Source of the DNA: CAYJAD01 sp964370835
GTDB lineage: Bacteria; Desulfobacterota; Desulfovibrionia; Desulfovibrionales; Desulfovibrionaceae
Direction of reading: 5' to 3'
NCBI GenBank assembly: GCA_964370835.1
Contig: CAYJLO010000001.1
Span: 62,001-126,000, forward strand
DNA: 64,000 bases
This document shows positions 45,360-53,667 of the stretch, one piece after another. The position numbers and the translations under genes were made by a program. Positions within the stretch are counted from its first letter, which is position 1; each line of letters begins with the position of its first letter. Under the pieces are notes generated by a model. That model saw only the letters and a list, made by a program, of their open reading frames with translations, was not told the DNA's origin and ran no database searches.

Positions 45360-45388
45360 TTGACAATGAAATTCATATTATATATCAT
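45360..45388 (+). promoter_or_regulatory. fbpA promoter with Fur-like box
   Basis: TTGACA (45360-45365), a 17-nt spacer and TATCAT (45383-45388). The 19-bp stretch 45362-45380 matches the Fur consensus at 13 positions by my count and spans the -35 and spacer, as expected for iron-Fur repression. It lies about 100 bp upstream of the iron-binding protein gene. Confidence 0.6.
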
Positions 45389-45488
45389 CTTCTTACTTTT
45401 CAGCACTCTTTCCACGCAGCAACACAGTATAAAACAATGTCTCATCCTTATTAAAGGAGTGTAAAACCTGTAGCCCAAAGAGGTTTCT

Positions 45489-46502
45489 ATGCCGAAATTT
45501 TTACAAGCCTTTCTCCTACTTCTTGTGACTTGCATTCTTTTAAATTCACCTGCCCATGCCACAGAAGAAGTAAACGTGTACACATCACGCCACTATGACA
45601 TTGATAAAAGCATCTACGAGGCTTTTACTCAAAAAACCGGTATTAAAGTTAATGTGATTTCTGGTAAAGCCCCTGAAATATTAGCACGCTTAAAAAGCGA
45701 AGGTGCTGACAGTCCTGCAGATATATTTATGACCGTGGACATGGTTAACCTGTATAATGCCATAGCTGCTGACATGGTAAGCCCCATACTCTCCACCATT
45801 ATTGAAGAAAATATTCCTGCATCTTTGCGCGGTAAAAACAATGATTGGGTGGCACTTACTCAAAGAGCGCGCGTCATAGGGTACGAAAAAGGCAAGTTTG
45901 ATTTTTCCAAAATTAAAACATACCAAGACTTAGCAAAGGCAGACTTTTCAGGAAAAATACTCGTTCGCTCTGCGGCATCCGGATATAATCAATCATTGGT
46001 TGCCGGTATAATAGCAGAAGAGTCCGAAACTGCTGCCTTAGTTTTTGTGAAGGGCCTTGTGAAAAACATGGCCAGAACTCCCAAGGGCAATGACAGAGAT
46101 CAAATTAAAGCCGTCATAGCCGGAGAAGGCGATGTGGCCATATTAAACACCTATTACCTTGGTAGAATGATGTACTCCGACGACCCCAAAGAAGTTGAAG
46201 TGGCCAAAAAAGTAGCCTTTTTCTTTCCAGAAAATACCCATGTGGACGTAAGCGCGGCCGCCATCATGAAACATGGAAAAAACACCCAAAATGCAACCAC
46301 ACTCCTAGAATATCTCACCTCGCCTGAAGTACAGAGCATATATGCCAATAAAAACTACGAAACACCTGCCAATCCCGAGGTGCCTGCGCATCCCCTCATA
46401 CAAGAGTTGGGAACCTTTACCAGAATGAATGTGAATTTAGAAGACATAGGTAAAAACACCACCAAGGCATCCATGATTATGGGCCAAGGAGGTTGGAAGT
46501 AG
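45489..46502 (+). CDS. fbpA: Ferric-iron ABC transporter substrate-binding protein
   Basis: A 337-residue periplasmic type II binding protein with signal peptide about 1-24 (ending HAT). VYTSRHYDIDKSIYEAF (about 30-46) and the Tyr pair NTYYLGRM (about 220-227) are characteristic of FbpA/FutA iron(III)-binding proteins, in which tyrosines ligate Fe(III). ATG 45489 has AGAGG upstream. Attenuated from the permease gene by a terminator. The Fur-like box in the promoter supports an iron role. Confidence 0.9.
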   Translation: MPKFLQAFLLLLVTCILLNSPAHATEEVNVYTSRHYDIDKSIYEAFTQKTGIKVNVISGKAPEILARLKSEGADSPADIFMTVDMVNLYNAIAADMVSPILSTIIEENIPASLRGKNNDWVALTQRARVIGYEKGKFDFSKIKTYQDLAKADFSGKILVRSAASGYNQSLVAGIIAEESETAALVFVKGLVKNMARTPKGNDRDQIKAVIAGEGDVAILNTYYLGRMMYSDDPKEVEVAKKVAFFFPENTHVDVSAAAIMKHGKNTQNATTLLEYLTSPEVQSIYANKNYETPANPEVPAHPLIQELGTFTRMNVNLEDIGKNTTKASMIMGQGGWK

Positions 46503-46509
46503 TTCCATA

Positions 46510-46541
46510 AAAAAGGCAAGGAACTATCCTTGCCTTTTTAC
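46510..46541 (+). terminator. Attenuating terminator between fbpA and fbpB
   Basis: AAAAAGGCAAGG (46510-46521) and CCTTGCCTTTTT (46528-46539) form a 12-bp stem with a 6-nt loop. It probably gives excess binding protein with lower permease expression. Confidence 0.92.
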
Positions 46542-46597
46542 ACAATCTTTTTATGTGAATACGTTTTCCCCTTTACCATAAGCACAAGGCGCAGAAA

Positions 46598-48226
46598 ATG
46601 AAAACAACAGTAAATATATGGTTTTTGCTCACATCCTTTTTTATGCTTTGCATTGTTGCATCATGCATTGCCATAATTTTTCCACTTTTTGAAGCCACAA
46701 ATGAAGTTTGGACGCATATTAAAAACTATTTACTGCTGGACTACATAAGCACCACTGTTATCATTTGCATTTTTGTTGCCCTTTTTAGCATTTTCTTGGG
46801 CAGTGCCGCAGCATATATGGTAACTATTTACGATTTTCCTCTCAGAACATTCTTTTCTTGGGCTTTCATTCTTCCCTTGGCCATTCCGCCCTATATTGCA
46901 GCCTATACCTATGCAGGCATGCTCAGCTATACCGGAAGCATTCAATATTTCATGAGAAACACCCTTGGTATTGAACAATCCAATTGGGGTATTTTTGACA
47001 TCATGTCCACTCCCGGCGCCATTTTTATTTTCACCTTCTTTTTATATCCTTATGTATATATCATTGTGTACAGCTATTTAAAAAAAGATGCGGCAAATCT
47101 TGTGGAAAGCGCCATTTTGTTAGGCAAATCACGCTTTAGTATCTTCTTTAAAGTCATACTGCCCGCCGCAAGAAATGCTCTTATAGGTTCTGTAACGCTT
47201 GTTTTAATGGAGGTACTCAGTGATTATGGCGCCGTGAGTTATTTTGGCGTACAAACGCTTTCCACGGCCATTTTCACATCGTGGTTTAATTTTTCCGATC
47301 AAATTTCTGCTTTGCGCTTGGCAAGTGTCTTACTTTTGGTGGTCTTTACCCTCTTGCTTTTAGAGAAAATTCTGCGCGGAAGAAAAAAATTCACGCTTAC
47401 CACTGCAAAAATTCGACCCATCCAGAGAAAAAAGAAAAAAGGATTTGAAGCCTATGGATTAACGCTATTTTGTCTTAGTATCTTAAGTTTTGGATTTTTT
47501 ATACCTTGTACGCAACTACTTTACTGGGCATTTTATAGCTATAGCTATGTATTATCAAACGAATTCATACAACTCACCTATAATACACTTTCTTTAGCAA
47601 CGCTTTCTTCCTTATGCGTCATGGGCATTACACTCATTGTGGGTAATTATATTCGCCTTTATAAAGGAGCGCTGTCTATTTTTTACTCCAAGCTCACCAT
47701 CATTGGGTATGCCATTCCAGGAACAGTTCTTGCCATAACTGTCATTACATTTTTCAATGCTTTTGATAGAAATTTTGCATGGATATATAAAATATTTGAT
47801 GAAGATGCCAAAACATTATTGCTCAGTTCTTCTTTATTTATTCTTATTTTTGCTTATACCGTTAGATATTTAGGCGTAGGTTTTCAAAGCGTGGATAATG
47901 AATTTGAAAAAAACGGCATGCGCTTTTTCGAAGCCTCAAAAATGCTCGGAAAAAGTACCACGTACACCTTTTTCTTTGTGGATATTCCCATGTTAAAATC
48001 TGCTCTCGTGGCAGGATTTTCCCTCACCTTTGTGGATATAGTGAAAGAACTTCCTTTGGCTCTTTTCCTGCGGCCTTTTAATTTTAACACCTTAGGCACT
48101 GTCGTGTACAAATACGCGCATGACGAGCAAATCAGCCGCGGCGCTATTCCTTCGCTTTTTATCATCATGCTATCACTTACAGCCATATATTTCATTCATA
48201 AAACACTGGAAAAAAGAGAAAATTAA
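46598..48226 (+). CDS. fbpB: Ferric-iron ABC transporter permease (two-domain)
   Basis: A 542-residue inner-membrane protein with 12 TM helices arranged as two six-helix permease units, the usual FbpB/SfuB layout. EAA-like loops fall near ESAILLGKSRFSIFFKVILPAA (about 168-189) and NGMRFFEASKMLGKS (about 438-452). ATG 46598 follows AAGG. Between fbpA and fbpC in one operon. Confidence 0.9.
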   Translation: MKTTVNIWFLLTSFFMLCIVASCIAIIFPLFEATNEVWTHIKNYLLLDYISTTVIICIFVALFSIFLGSAAAYMVTIYDFPLRTFFSWAFILPLAIPPYIAAYTYAGMLSYTGSIQYFMRNTLGIEQSNWGIFDIMSTPGAIFIFTFFLYPYVYIIVYSYLKKDAANLVESAILLGKSRFSIFFKVILPAARNALIGSVTLVLMEVLSDYGAVSYFGVQTLSTAIFTSWFNFSDQISALRLASVLLLVVFTLLLLEKILRGRKKFTLTTAKIRPIQRKKKKGFEAYGLTLFCLSILSFGFFIPCTQLLYWAFYSYSYVLSNEFIQLTYNTLSLATLSSLCVMGITLIVGNYIRLYKGALSIFYSKLTIIGYAIPGTVLAITVITFFNAFDRNFAWIYKIFDEDAKTLLLSSSLFILIFAYTVRYLGVGFQSVDNEFEKNGMRFFEASKMLGKSTTYTFFFVDIPMLKSALVAGFSLTFVDIVKELPLALFLRPFNFNTLGTVVYKYAHDEQISRGAIPSLFIIMLSLTAIYFIHKTLEKREN

Positions 48227-48265
48227 CTACCACATTTCCATTCAAGCCGCGTAAAAGGAGTTAGT

Positions 48266-48949
48266 ATGGAATCAAGCTATCTAGAGCTCAAAAATATATA
48301 CTTCAAGCACAGCCATGCACAAGAAAACACCTTAAAAGGCATCACTTTTTCTCTGGAACACGGCAAAATTCTTGGCATACAAGGAGCCAGTGGCAGTGGT
48401 AAAAGCACTCTTTTACGCGTCATTGCCGGCTTGGAATTTCCGCAAAGCGGAGCCATTTCCATCAATAAAAAAATCATTTGTGATGACACTATTTTCATAG
48501 AGCCTGAAAATAGAAATATCGGCATGGTTTTTCAAGATTATGCACTTTTTCCGCATCTTACTGTGGAAAAAAATATTCTCTTTGGCGTAGATGATAAACA
48601 CAATGCAGCAAATATCCTTCGAGAAATGCTGGAGCTTGTGAACATACATGATTTAGTAAAACGATACCCGCACGAACTTTCCGGGGGCCAACAGCAACGC
48701 GTGGCCATAGCGCGCACTTTAGCGCGAAAGCCTTCTTTGCTTTTACTGGATGAACCTTTCAGCAGCCTTGATACTGCCTTGCAAAGCAAAATTAGAACCG
48801 AAATTCACACCATTGTAAAAAAGTCCAATATTACCACCATATTTGTCAGTCACAATGAAGAAGATATCTGCAGTATTTCTGACCATATCATGCACTTGCA
48901 TGAAGGCGTTATTAAAGATTTATCAGCAAGCCCATACAAAACCATGTAA
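48266..48949 (+). CDS. fbpC: Ferric-iron ABC transporter ATPase
   Basis: A 227-residue ATPase with Walker A GASGSGKST (about 38-46), signature LSGGQQQRV (about 138-146), Walker B LLLLDEP and the H-loop SHNEED. It stops soon after the ATPase core and lacks the C-terminal regulatory domain found in the longest FbpC proteins, so it is the short form. ATG 48266 follows AAAGGAG, 39 bp after fbpB. Confidence 0.9.
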   Translation: MESSYLELKNIYFKHSHAQENTLKGITFSLEHGKILGIQGASGSGKSTLLRVIAGLEFPQSGAISINKKIICDDTIFIEPENRNIGMVFQDYALFPHLTVEKNILFGVDDKHNAANILREMLELVNIHDLVKRYPHELSGGQQQRVAIARTLARKPSLLLLDEPFSSLDTALQSKIRTEIHTIVKKSNITTIFVSHNEEDICSISDHIMHLHEGVIKDLSASPYKTM

Positions 48950-49050
48950 AATAAAAAGGTATTCTAACTACGCACTACAAAGACTACTTGCAAAAAATAT
49001 TATTTTACCCAATGTTACTAGTACCGTTTCTTTGCACTGTTTTCTCAAGA

Positions 49051-49872
49051 CTATGTCGTGGACATGTGCGCTATTTGCTGAGGGTACACAACATGTGCAT
49101 TACCAAGGGTACACGATGCCCCATAGACTTTACGGAGCATTTCCACATGCAAAACATCACTTGGCTTACCCGTTTCAAGGACTGTTCCCTGATGCAACAC
49201 CACAACCTTATGACAAAACCACAAAATATGATTAGGATCATGGCAGCACACCAAAATACTTATGCCCTGAGCAGCAATTTCTTGTAGCAAGGTCCACACA
49301 GCCACTTGTTTACTAAAATCAAGGGCGGAGGTCGGTTCATCTAGCAGCATAACAGGACTATTTTGAGCAATGGCTCTGGCAATGAACACAAGCTGACGCT
49401 GTCCGCTACTTAATGTATTGCAAGGCTCTTCTGCTAAATGCGTTAATTTGGTGCGCTCCAAGGCATTTTGTACATGTTCACGATCTGTTGCCGTAATTTG
49501 CCCAAAACCGCCAAAACGAGCCGCCATATGTGGCGTTCTGCCCATGGCCACCACATCGCGCACAGTGAATGGAAATACCTGCCTGTACTCTTGCGGCACA
49601 TAGGCTATACGACTAGCAAGTTTGGCCGGAGACATGCGCTGCAAAATTTCGCCATGAGCCTCAATGCGTCCCGTGTAGGGAGAGAGTACATTCATACAAC
49701 ACTTGAAAAATGTGGTTTTTCCCGAGCCATTATGCCCCAATAAACCACAAATACTCCCCTTGGGTACGCTAAAAGAAACATCGCGCAACACAGGTTTATT
49801 CTTATACTCAAAGGAAACACCACGCACATCAAGGGCGGCCTTTGTGTCTTCTAAGGATACAATTTTATCCAT
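49051..49872 (-). CDS. ABC transporter ATPase of FecE/BtuD type
   Basis: A 273-residue ATPase with Walker A GHNGSGKTT (about 47-55), a Q-loop with YVPQEYR, signature LSSGQRQLV (about 153-161), Walker B VMLLDEP and the H-loop CCHDPNH. This is the cobalamin/siderophore/heme importer ATPase pattern. It overlaps the permease gene by 8 bp and is the last gene of the operon. Confidence 0.93.
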   Translation of the reverse strand: MDKIVSLEDTKAALDVRGVSFEYKNKPVLRDVSFSVPKGSICGLLGHNGSGKTTFFKCCMNVLSPYTGRIEAHGEILQRMSPAKLASRIAYVPQEYRQVFPFTVRDVVAMGRTPHMAARFGGFGQITATDREHVQNALERTKLTHLAEEPCNTLSSGQRQLVFIARAIAQNSPVMLLDEPTSALDFSKQVAVWTLLQEIAAQGISILVCCHDPNHILWFCHKVVVLHQGTVLETGKPSDVLHVEMLRKVYGASCTLGNAHVVYPQQIAHMSTT

Positions 49873-50890
49873 AAAGCTCTACCCCTTTGCGACGTAATAA
49901 ATAAAGTAAATAGGGGGAACCAATGATGGATGTAACAATACCAATGGGAATTTCTGCCGATGTGAGAGTTCTGGCAAGGGTATCACATATCAGCATATAG
50001 CTTGCGCCCATGAGCATGGCACCTATGACGAGCAAACGATTGTCCGGCCCCAATACCATGCGTGTGGCATGCGGAATCATTAACCCCACCCATGCAATAA
50101 TTCCCACACTGGCCACACTGATGGACGCTGTCATGGTTGCCAAAAGTAAAAAGAGAATTCGGGTGGAATTGGGAGCCACTCCAAGACTGCGAGCTTCCTC
50201 GTCGCCAAGGCTTAAAATATTAAGCTTCCAGGCCCAAAACCATGCCACGAGGGCACAAGGTATAAGTCCCGTGGTATTTACAATGACGTCTTGCCACGTG
50301 GCATGATGTATGCCCCCCATCATCCAAAAGGTAATTTCTCGCAATTGTGTATCTTCTGAGACATATTTCATAATACCCACAAGAGCAGAAAAAAGAGCGC
50401 CAACCACTATGCCTGAAAGTACTAAAGTTACGGCAGAGCTTTCGCCACGAGTATGCCCCAACACATATGCGCCAAACACAGCTATGAGTGCAAAAACAAA
50501 AGCCGTAAGTTGTATTTGTGGAAAAATAAAGGGAAAAACAATGGCTAAAGCCGCGCCAAAAGCCGCTCCGGAGGATACACCCAAAATAAAAGGCTCCACC
50601 AAAGGATTACGAAAGCATGCTTGATACAGCACACCGGCCACAGACAAAGCCGCTCCCACCAAACAAGCTAAAAATAATCTTGGCAAGCGTATATTCCAAA
50701 TGATGGTGGTATGCATTTTGGCTGGTTCCACAACATCCATGCCAAGCACGGAAGACACATGAGCCACCATAACATCAACAATATCTCCCAAGGCGAGACG
50801 ATATTCTCCCATGCAAAGCGAGGTTAAAAATATCCCCACTAAGCCTAAAAACATGAAAAATAGGCACCAATAACTACGAGTACGCGTCAT
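49865..50890 (-). CDS. FecCD-family ABC permease
   Basis: A 341-residue protein with 8-10 TM helices of the BtuC/FhuB/FecCD family. Typical blocks are RLPRLFLACLVGAALSVAGVLYQACFRNPLVEP (split over about 63-95), GVSSGAAFGAAL and GLMIPHATRM (about 275-284). Starts directly after the binding-protein stop. Couples with the ATPase at 49051 to import an iron chelate, heme or corrinoid. Confidence 0.93.
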   Translation of the reverse strand: MTRTRSYWCLFFMFLGLVGIFLTSLCMGEYRLALGDIVDVMVAHVSSVLGMDVVEPAKMHTTIIWNIRLPRLFLACLVGAALSVAGVLYQACFRNPLVEPFILGVSSGAAFGAALAIVFPFIFPQIQLTAFVFALIAVFGAYVLGHTRGESSAVTLVLSGIVVGALFSALVGIMKYVSEDTQLREITFWMMGGIHHATWQDVIVNTTGLIPCALVAWFWAWKLNILSLGDEEARSLGVAPNSTRILFLLLATMTASISVASVGIIAWVGLMIPHATRMVLGPDNRLLVIGAMLMGASYMLICDTLARTLTSAEIPIGIVTSIIGSPYLLYLLRRKGVELYG

Positions 50891-52096
50891 TTAAAAGCCT
50901 ATTTCTTGCATCCAATCAAGAAGCTGGGTGCTACGTAAACCTTTGGCTGTTTTTTCATCCACATGATACACATCTTGATAAAATTGCAAAGCATAGTCAT
51001 ACACATTGATGTCCTCAAAGAGTTCAGGATACGTTGCTTTAGCAATGATGAGCATATCAAGCGGATACTCCACACGTCTGGCGCAATTCATGGGCGTCCA
51101 AGGCATGGCATAAACACGGCGATTTTGTACGGCTTTTACATCTTGTAATTGCGCATACGATGCAGATTCATACAATTCTTTGGGTGGATGATATCCATTA
51201 TAGGTGGGCAAAATAATAACATCTGGCTCAAGGGCATAGATGTGCTCAGCACTTATGGGCACAAAGGTTCCCATACCTTCAAAAACATTGCGAGCATGCA
51301 CAACATTTTCCAGCATATAAGACTCAGGAGTATTCACGCCAAAGGTAACCCCTGCCCCATTACTCTTGCGCACATTGGAGTTAAGCCCCAAATACAGCAC
51401 CCGCTTTTTATCTGCTTCGGCAATATGCTGTGTACGCTCATGGATAAGGGCTTCAATGCCGGAAAGCTTGTCCGCAAGGGTTTCGGCTTGCATTTGCATA
51501 CCAAAAATAGCTCCAATGATGGAAGCCTCTTGCTTCATAGTAGCCAATCCTGAATTACCATAATAATCGGGCGAATAGAGCACCACCAGCGGTATATTCA
51601 AGGATTCTATCATGGAAATGGTCTTTGCAAGCGTCTCATGGTCCTCACCACCCAAGGTGCAATCGCCCACGCGCAAGATGAGTAATTGCGGATTGGCAGC
51701 AGCCAGTGCTTCAAAACTAAGCGCATTGCCCTGTGGCGAATTCACACATACCAAGTCATCAAGCCACGGATGCAAAAAACGCATGGTGTTAAGCCCAGCA
51801 TATTCATACTTCTTTTCATCAGCACCCACCACAGTATACTTATAATCGCGCTTCAGACCCCAAGAGCCAATGACATTCACAGTATGAATAACGCCAAGAT
51901 GTGTCATGACACCTTCAACAAAGCCATCATCAATTGTGGCTATATGAGTCAATTTTGCAGGAAAAGTTACGGTTTTGCCACGCATATCTGTAACAGTGCG
52001 CAGAGTATCTGAAGCAGATGTAGCCTGTGCCACATGTACGATAGTCATACACAAAATGCCAAGCATACACAGCATACGAAGTTTATATTTCAGCAT
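50891..52096 (-). CDS. Periplasmic binding protein of the FecB/BtuF type
   Basis: A 401-residue precursor with signal peptide about 1-25 (ending AQA). It is a type III binding protein with a TVTDMRGKTVTFPA motif (about 33-46), the usual start of this class, and then two lobes joined by a long helix (about 185-225). It is longer than BtuF and has several Cys residues in the N-lobe. The ribosome site before ATG 52096 is weak. Substrate (siderophore, heme, cobalamin or molybdate) cannot be decided. Confidence 0.88.
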   Translation of the reverse strand: MLKYKLRMLCMLGILCMTIVHVAQATSASDTLRTVTDMRGKTVTFPAKLTHIATIDDGFVEGVMTHLGVIHTVNVIGSWGLKRDYKYTVVGADEKKYEYAGLNTMRFLHPWLDDLVCVNSPQGNALSFEALAAANPQLLILRVGDCTLGGEDHETLAKTISMIESLNIPLVVLYSPDYYGNSGLATMKQEASIIGAIFGMQMQAETLADKLSGIEALIHERTQHIAEADKKRVLYLGLNSNVRKSNGAGVTFGVNTPESYMLENVVHARNVFEGMGTFVPISAEHIYALEPDVIILPTYNGYHPPKELYESASYAQLQDVKAVQNRRVYAMPWTPMNCARRVEYPLDMLIIAKATYPELFEDINVYDYALQFYQDVYHVDEKTAKGLRSTQLLDWMQEIGF

Positions 52097-52461
52097 AACA
52101 AACCCTACTTTTACTTATATTTTGCGCAAAATTTTATTTTTTACTGCTTAGACAGCATATTAAGACAGTGCACAGTTTGAATCATAACCGCGTTCATGGT
52201 GTTACTTTTTCAGAAAATGTGTTACGGAAAATGAGGTATTTTGTCAATGCTGATTTTACATAAAGTGTAAAGCAAAGAAGATACTATAATTTTTGTGTTA
52301 CAAATTCTCATGTGAGCCAGCTGTGTGTAGAAAACATATTTTTCTTTACTGTGAAAAACAATTACACTATAATAATCTTTTATGCCAAACGCTTACACAA
52401 CACAAACAGAGTTGTTTATTGAGATTGCACAGTACCTGTAGAGAGCTTGTAAGGAGAAACC
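52097..52461. other. Intergenic region between the FecB-type operon and a glycosyltransferase-like gene
   Basis: 365 bp. It contains TTACA-TAAAG-TGTAA (52256-52270), an inverted repeat, and two GTGTTAC/TGTTAC copies near 52199-52224. No Fur match. Otherwise nothing recognised. Confidence 0.4.
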
Positions 52462-53532
52462 ATGTTTAGTGACTTATCGATGATTATTCCCATGAAGGAT
52501 AACTGTCATATGCTTGATACCATACTGCGCTATCATGCGCCTACAGGTGCAAATATATATATTGTACATGACACTATAGAAAAGTATGAACTCCCTAAAG
52601 AACTCTGCAATCTTAAAAACATACATTACTTTCATATGCCTCAGGTGCCGTATATAGATAGAGTTCTCATGGCGTTGGAACATATAAACACTGAATACTG
52701 TGTTTTTCGCGCCGATAGAAGACATCAATCCAACGCATCCATGCTAACGTGTATGGAGTTTTTAAAAGAAAATCCCGAATACTCCTCGGCATCTAACCTG
52801 TGGTTAATGAACGATTTATCCCTTTCCCACAGCTCTGAACTTATTTCAGAAAATGGCGAACAAGACTCTCCTTTAGAGCGCGTAGAAAATCAAGTTCTCT
52901 CCTATCAACCGCCTTACTACAATATGCAAAGGACAACGCTCATTCGCGCTTTCTTTGATGTGCTAAAACGCGTTCGTGTGAAAATTCCTAACATTTACAT
53001 TCATGAACATATACATGCATTTTTATGTTTTTTCACAGGAAAAACCAAGCAATTTGCTGGCTTCGGAGGCATTATACAGAACAAAAGAAAAGCCGCTGCA
53101 TATGCTGACGAGTGGTATGAAGCCATACAAACCTTTCACAGTGTGGAGGAAACGGATTTTCTTTCTATGATTTTAGAAAATGTTTTGAAGAAACACGGAT
53201 TTGCGCATGAAAAAATTGGCGAAGCTTTAAAAATATATCATTCTGCGGCTGCAACACGCTTTATTTTATACAGAATTAATTTGTATATTTCACAAAAAGA
53301 AAACATTTTAAGTTTTGGTTATATGAAAGACATGTATGCCATGCTCAATAATAAAACCCCTCGCAATGATAAGTCCATTGAAAGCTATTTACGCGTGCTC
53401 ATGGCTGTGGATAGCGACTGCAAAGCTTCAATAAAACATGTAAAACATAATTTTTCGGATAAAGATCAAGAAGAGTTGCAAACCTTATGTCATATGATGC
53501 ACACCATTGATGCTGATTTGGCAAACTTCTAA
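52462..53532 (+). CDS. Glycosyltransferase-like protein (TIGR00180-like)
   Basis: A 356-residue soluble protein. The start MFSDLSMIIPMKDNCHML has the beta-strand/loop look of a GT-A nucleotide-sugar-binding motif, and CVFRADRRHQ (about 79-88) may replace the usual DxD. The rest is helical with an EHIHAFLCFF block. My best guess is the TIGR00180 group of uncertain glycosyltransferases; not searched. ATG 52462 follows AAGGAG. Monocistronic, convergent with the kinase gene. Confidence 0.5.
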   Translation: MFSDLSMIIPMKDNCHMLDTILRYHAPTGANIYIVHDTIEKYELPKELCNLKNIHYFHMPQVPYIDRVLMALEHINTEYCVFRADRRHQSNASMLTCMEFLKENPEYSSASNLWLMNDLSLSHSSELISENGEQDSPLERVENQVLSYQPPYYNMQRTTLIRAFFDVLKRVRVKIPNIYIHEHIHAFLCFFTGKTKQFAGFGGIIQNKRKAAAYADEWYEAIQTFHSVEETDFLSMILENVLKKHGFAHEKIGEALKIYHSAAATRFILYRINLYISQKENILSFGYMKDMYAMLNNKTPRNDKSIESYLRVLMAVDSDCKASIKHVKHNFSDKDQEELQTLCHMMHTIDADLANF

Positions 53533-53667
53533 AAAGTGTTATGTGGCCTATTTCTGATTAAAAAGTTCATATCACACCTTGTATATTTTCAAAAAACTCA
53601 AGATATTACCACTTCTTAAAGGACACAAGGAAGTACCTAAGGCCACATCAAAAAAAGTGACACTAGA

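Noticed and set aside
53541..53648. Inverted repeat ATGTGGCCT/AGGCCACAT between convergent genes
   Set aside because: The 9-bp arms are 90 bp apart with no T-tract; could be a weak terminator or chance, so not listed as a feature.
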